Part shown: piece after piece, positions 13,586-13,927 of the stretch
How positions within the stretch are numbered: the first letter of the stretch is position 1
Layout: every line of letters begins with the position of its first letter
Assembly: GCA_949045875.1 (NCBI GenBank)
Contig: CARPYP010000037.1
Coordinates: 2,165 to 16,091 of the forward strand
Length of the DNA stretch: 13,927 bases
Direction of reading: 5' to 3'
Source of the DNA: an uncultured Clostridia bacterium
Lineage (GTDB): Bacteria; Bacillota; Clostridia; TANB77; CAG-508
Position numbers and translations under genes: made by a program
Notes under the pieces: generated by a model
Database searches by the model: none
Seen by the model: the letters and a program-made list of their open reading frames with translations, nothing else
Told to the model about the DNA's origin: nothing

Positions 13586-13927
13586 TTATACATTTTCAGT
13601 TCCACTATTATTTTCTTTTTTCTCTAATTGTTGTATCTCAAATATCGCTTTTTGACTTTCAATTTCAGCTTTTAGTTCTTCTTCTGTTGGTAAATATGTT
13701 TTATATTTTGTTGCAAAAAGTTGCTCATTTCCATGTAAAACTGAATATCTTGCTACATCTGCATCTGTATCAGAACAAAGTAAAATGCCTATTGTTGGAT
13801 TATCATCTTTAGTCTTTTTTAGTTCGTCATACATTCTTACATACATATCCATTTGACCTATGTCTTGATGTGTTACTTGAGTAGTTTTTAAATCTATCAA
13901 TACAAAACATTTTAAAATATAGTTATA
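13586..13927 (-). CDS. DUF1016/YhcG-type PDDEXK nuclease-domain protein, C-terminal part
   Basis: The reading frame is open to the right edge of the window, so only the C-terminal 113 residues or so are present and the true start lies outside. A TTG at 13898-13900 is simply an internal Leu codon. The visible segment is characteristic of the DUF1016 (YhcG) C-terminal nuclease domain: YILKCFVLIDLKT, with the D-x-K of the PDDEXK active site, then THQDIGQMDMYVRMYDE, NPTIGILLC, and LPTEEELKAEIE. The C-terminal tail is Glu/Lys/Asn-rich. Proteins of this family often occur near type I restriction-modification genes or in mobile regions, and their biochemical role is poorly known. It precedes the 600-aa gene by 36 bases with no promoter between them, which suggests one operon. 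Confidence 0.9.
   Translation of the reverse strand, partial: YNYILKCFVLIDLKTTQVTHQDIGQMDMYVRMYDELKKTKDDNPTIGILLCSDTDADVARYSVLHGNEQLFATKYKTYLPTEEELKAEIESQKAIFEIQQLEKKENNSGTENV

Noticed and set aside
13586..13900. Complete 104-aa protein starting at TTG 13898-13900
   Set aside because: The frame continues without a stop to the window edge and the upstream residues (YNYILKCFV) match the DUF1016 domain, so it is the end of a larger gene.

Overview
The window is very AT-rich DNA from a low-GC Gram-positive bacterium, most likely a clostridial member of Bacillota. The evidence is strong AGGAGG-type ribosome binding sites, clostridial-looking MurG, SEDS and TopA proteins, a MurE with the DNPR motif of meso-diaminopimelate-adding enzymes, and a TnpV-type protein. 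Nearly everything is encoded on the minus strand, so transcription runs from high to low coordinates. No gene-free stretch exceeds 300 bases, and no rRNA, tRNA or CRISPR array was seen.

Region by region. (1) 1-160: a 71-bp tandem repeat carrying a hairpin, cut by the left edge. (2) 158-2382: a two-OB-fold single-stranded DNA-binding protein with its own promoter, a small protein resembling a Mur ligase core without its P-loop, and a membrane-anchored NodB-fold protein whose metal and catalytic residues are all replaced. (3) 2555-2845: a small protein with a type IV prepilin-like N-terminus and a run of seven-residue repeats. (4) 2937-5196: topA with a long structured leader and a near-consensus promoter. 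(5) 5211-5655: a small clostridial hypothetical gene with a hairpin between its Shine-Dalgarno sequence and start codon. (6) 5686-10539: the cell-wall operon murE-mraY-ftsW/spoVE-murG under one good promoter. It makes lipid I and lipid II and supplies a SEDS-family enzyme; murD and murF are not in it. (7) 10622-11147: a membrane-anchored FxLYD-like protein between a strong promoter and a strong hairpin terminator. (8) 11284-13927: an accessory segment with a plus-strand tnpV gene, then two consecutive minus-strand genes for nuclease-fold proteins. The first is a 600-aa protein with a DUF4365-like N-terminus. The second is the C-terminal part of a DUF1016/YhcG-type PDDEXK protein that runs off the right edge.

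Regions 2-7 look like host chromosome (replication and topology, envelope synthesis, envelope proteins). Region 8 looks acquired: the T-over-A excess on the plus strand that marks the host minus-strand genes fades there, a transposon-type accessory gene sits at its border, and the nuclease pair has a defence or restriction-like look. That pair is the most plausible place for an undescribed system, but its upstream part lies outside the window.

Several start codons were moved by ribosome-binding-site evidence: the NodB-like gene starts at 2382, murE at 10461 and the FxLYD-like gene at 11087. The single-stranded DNA-binding protein starts with TTG.
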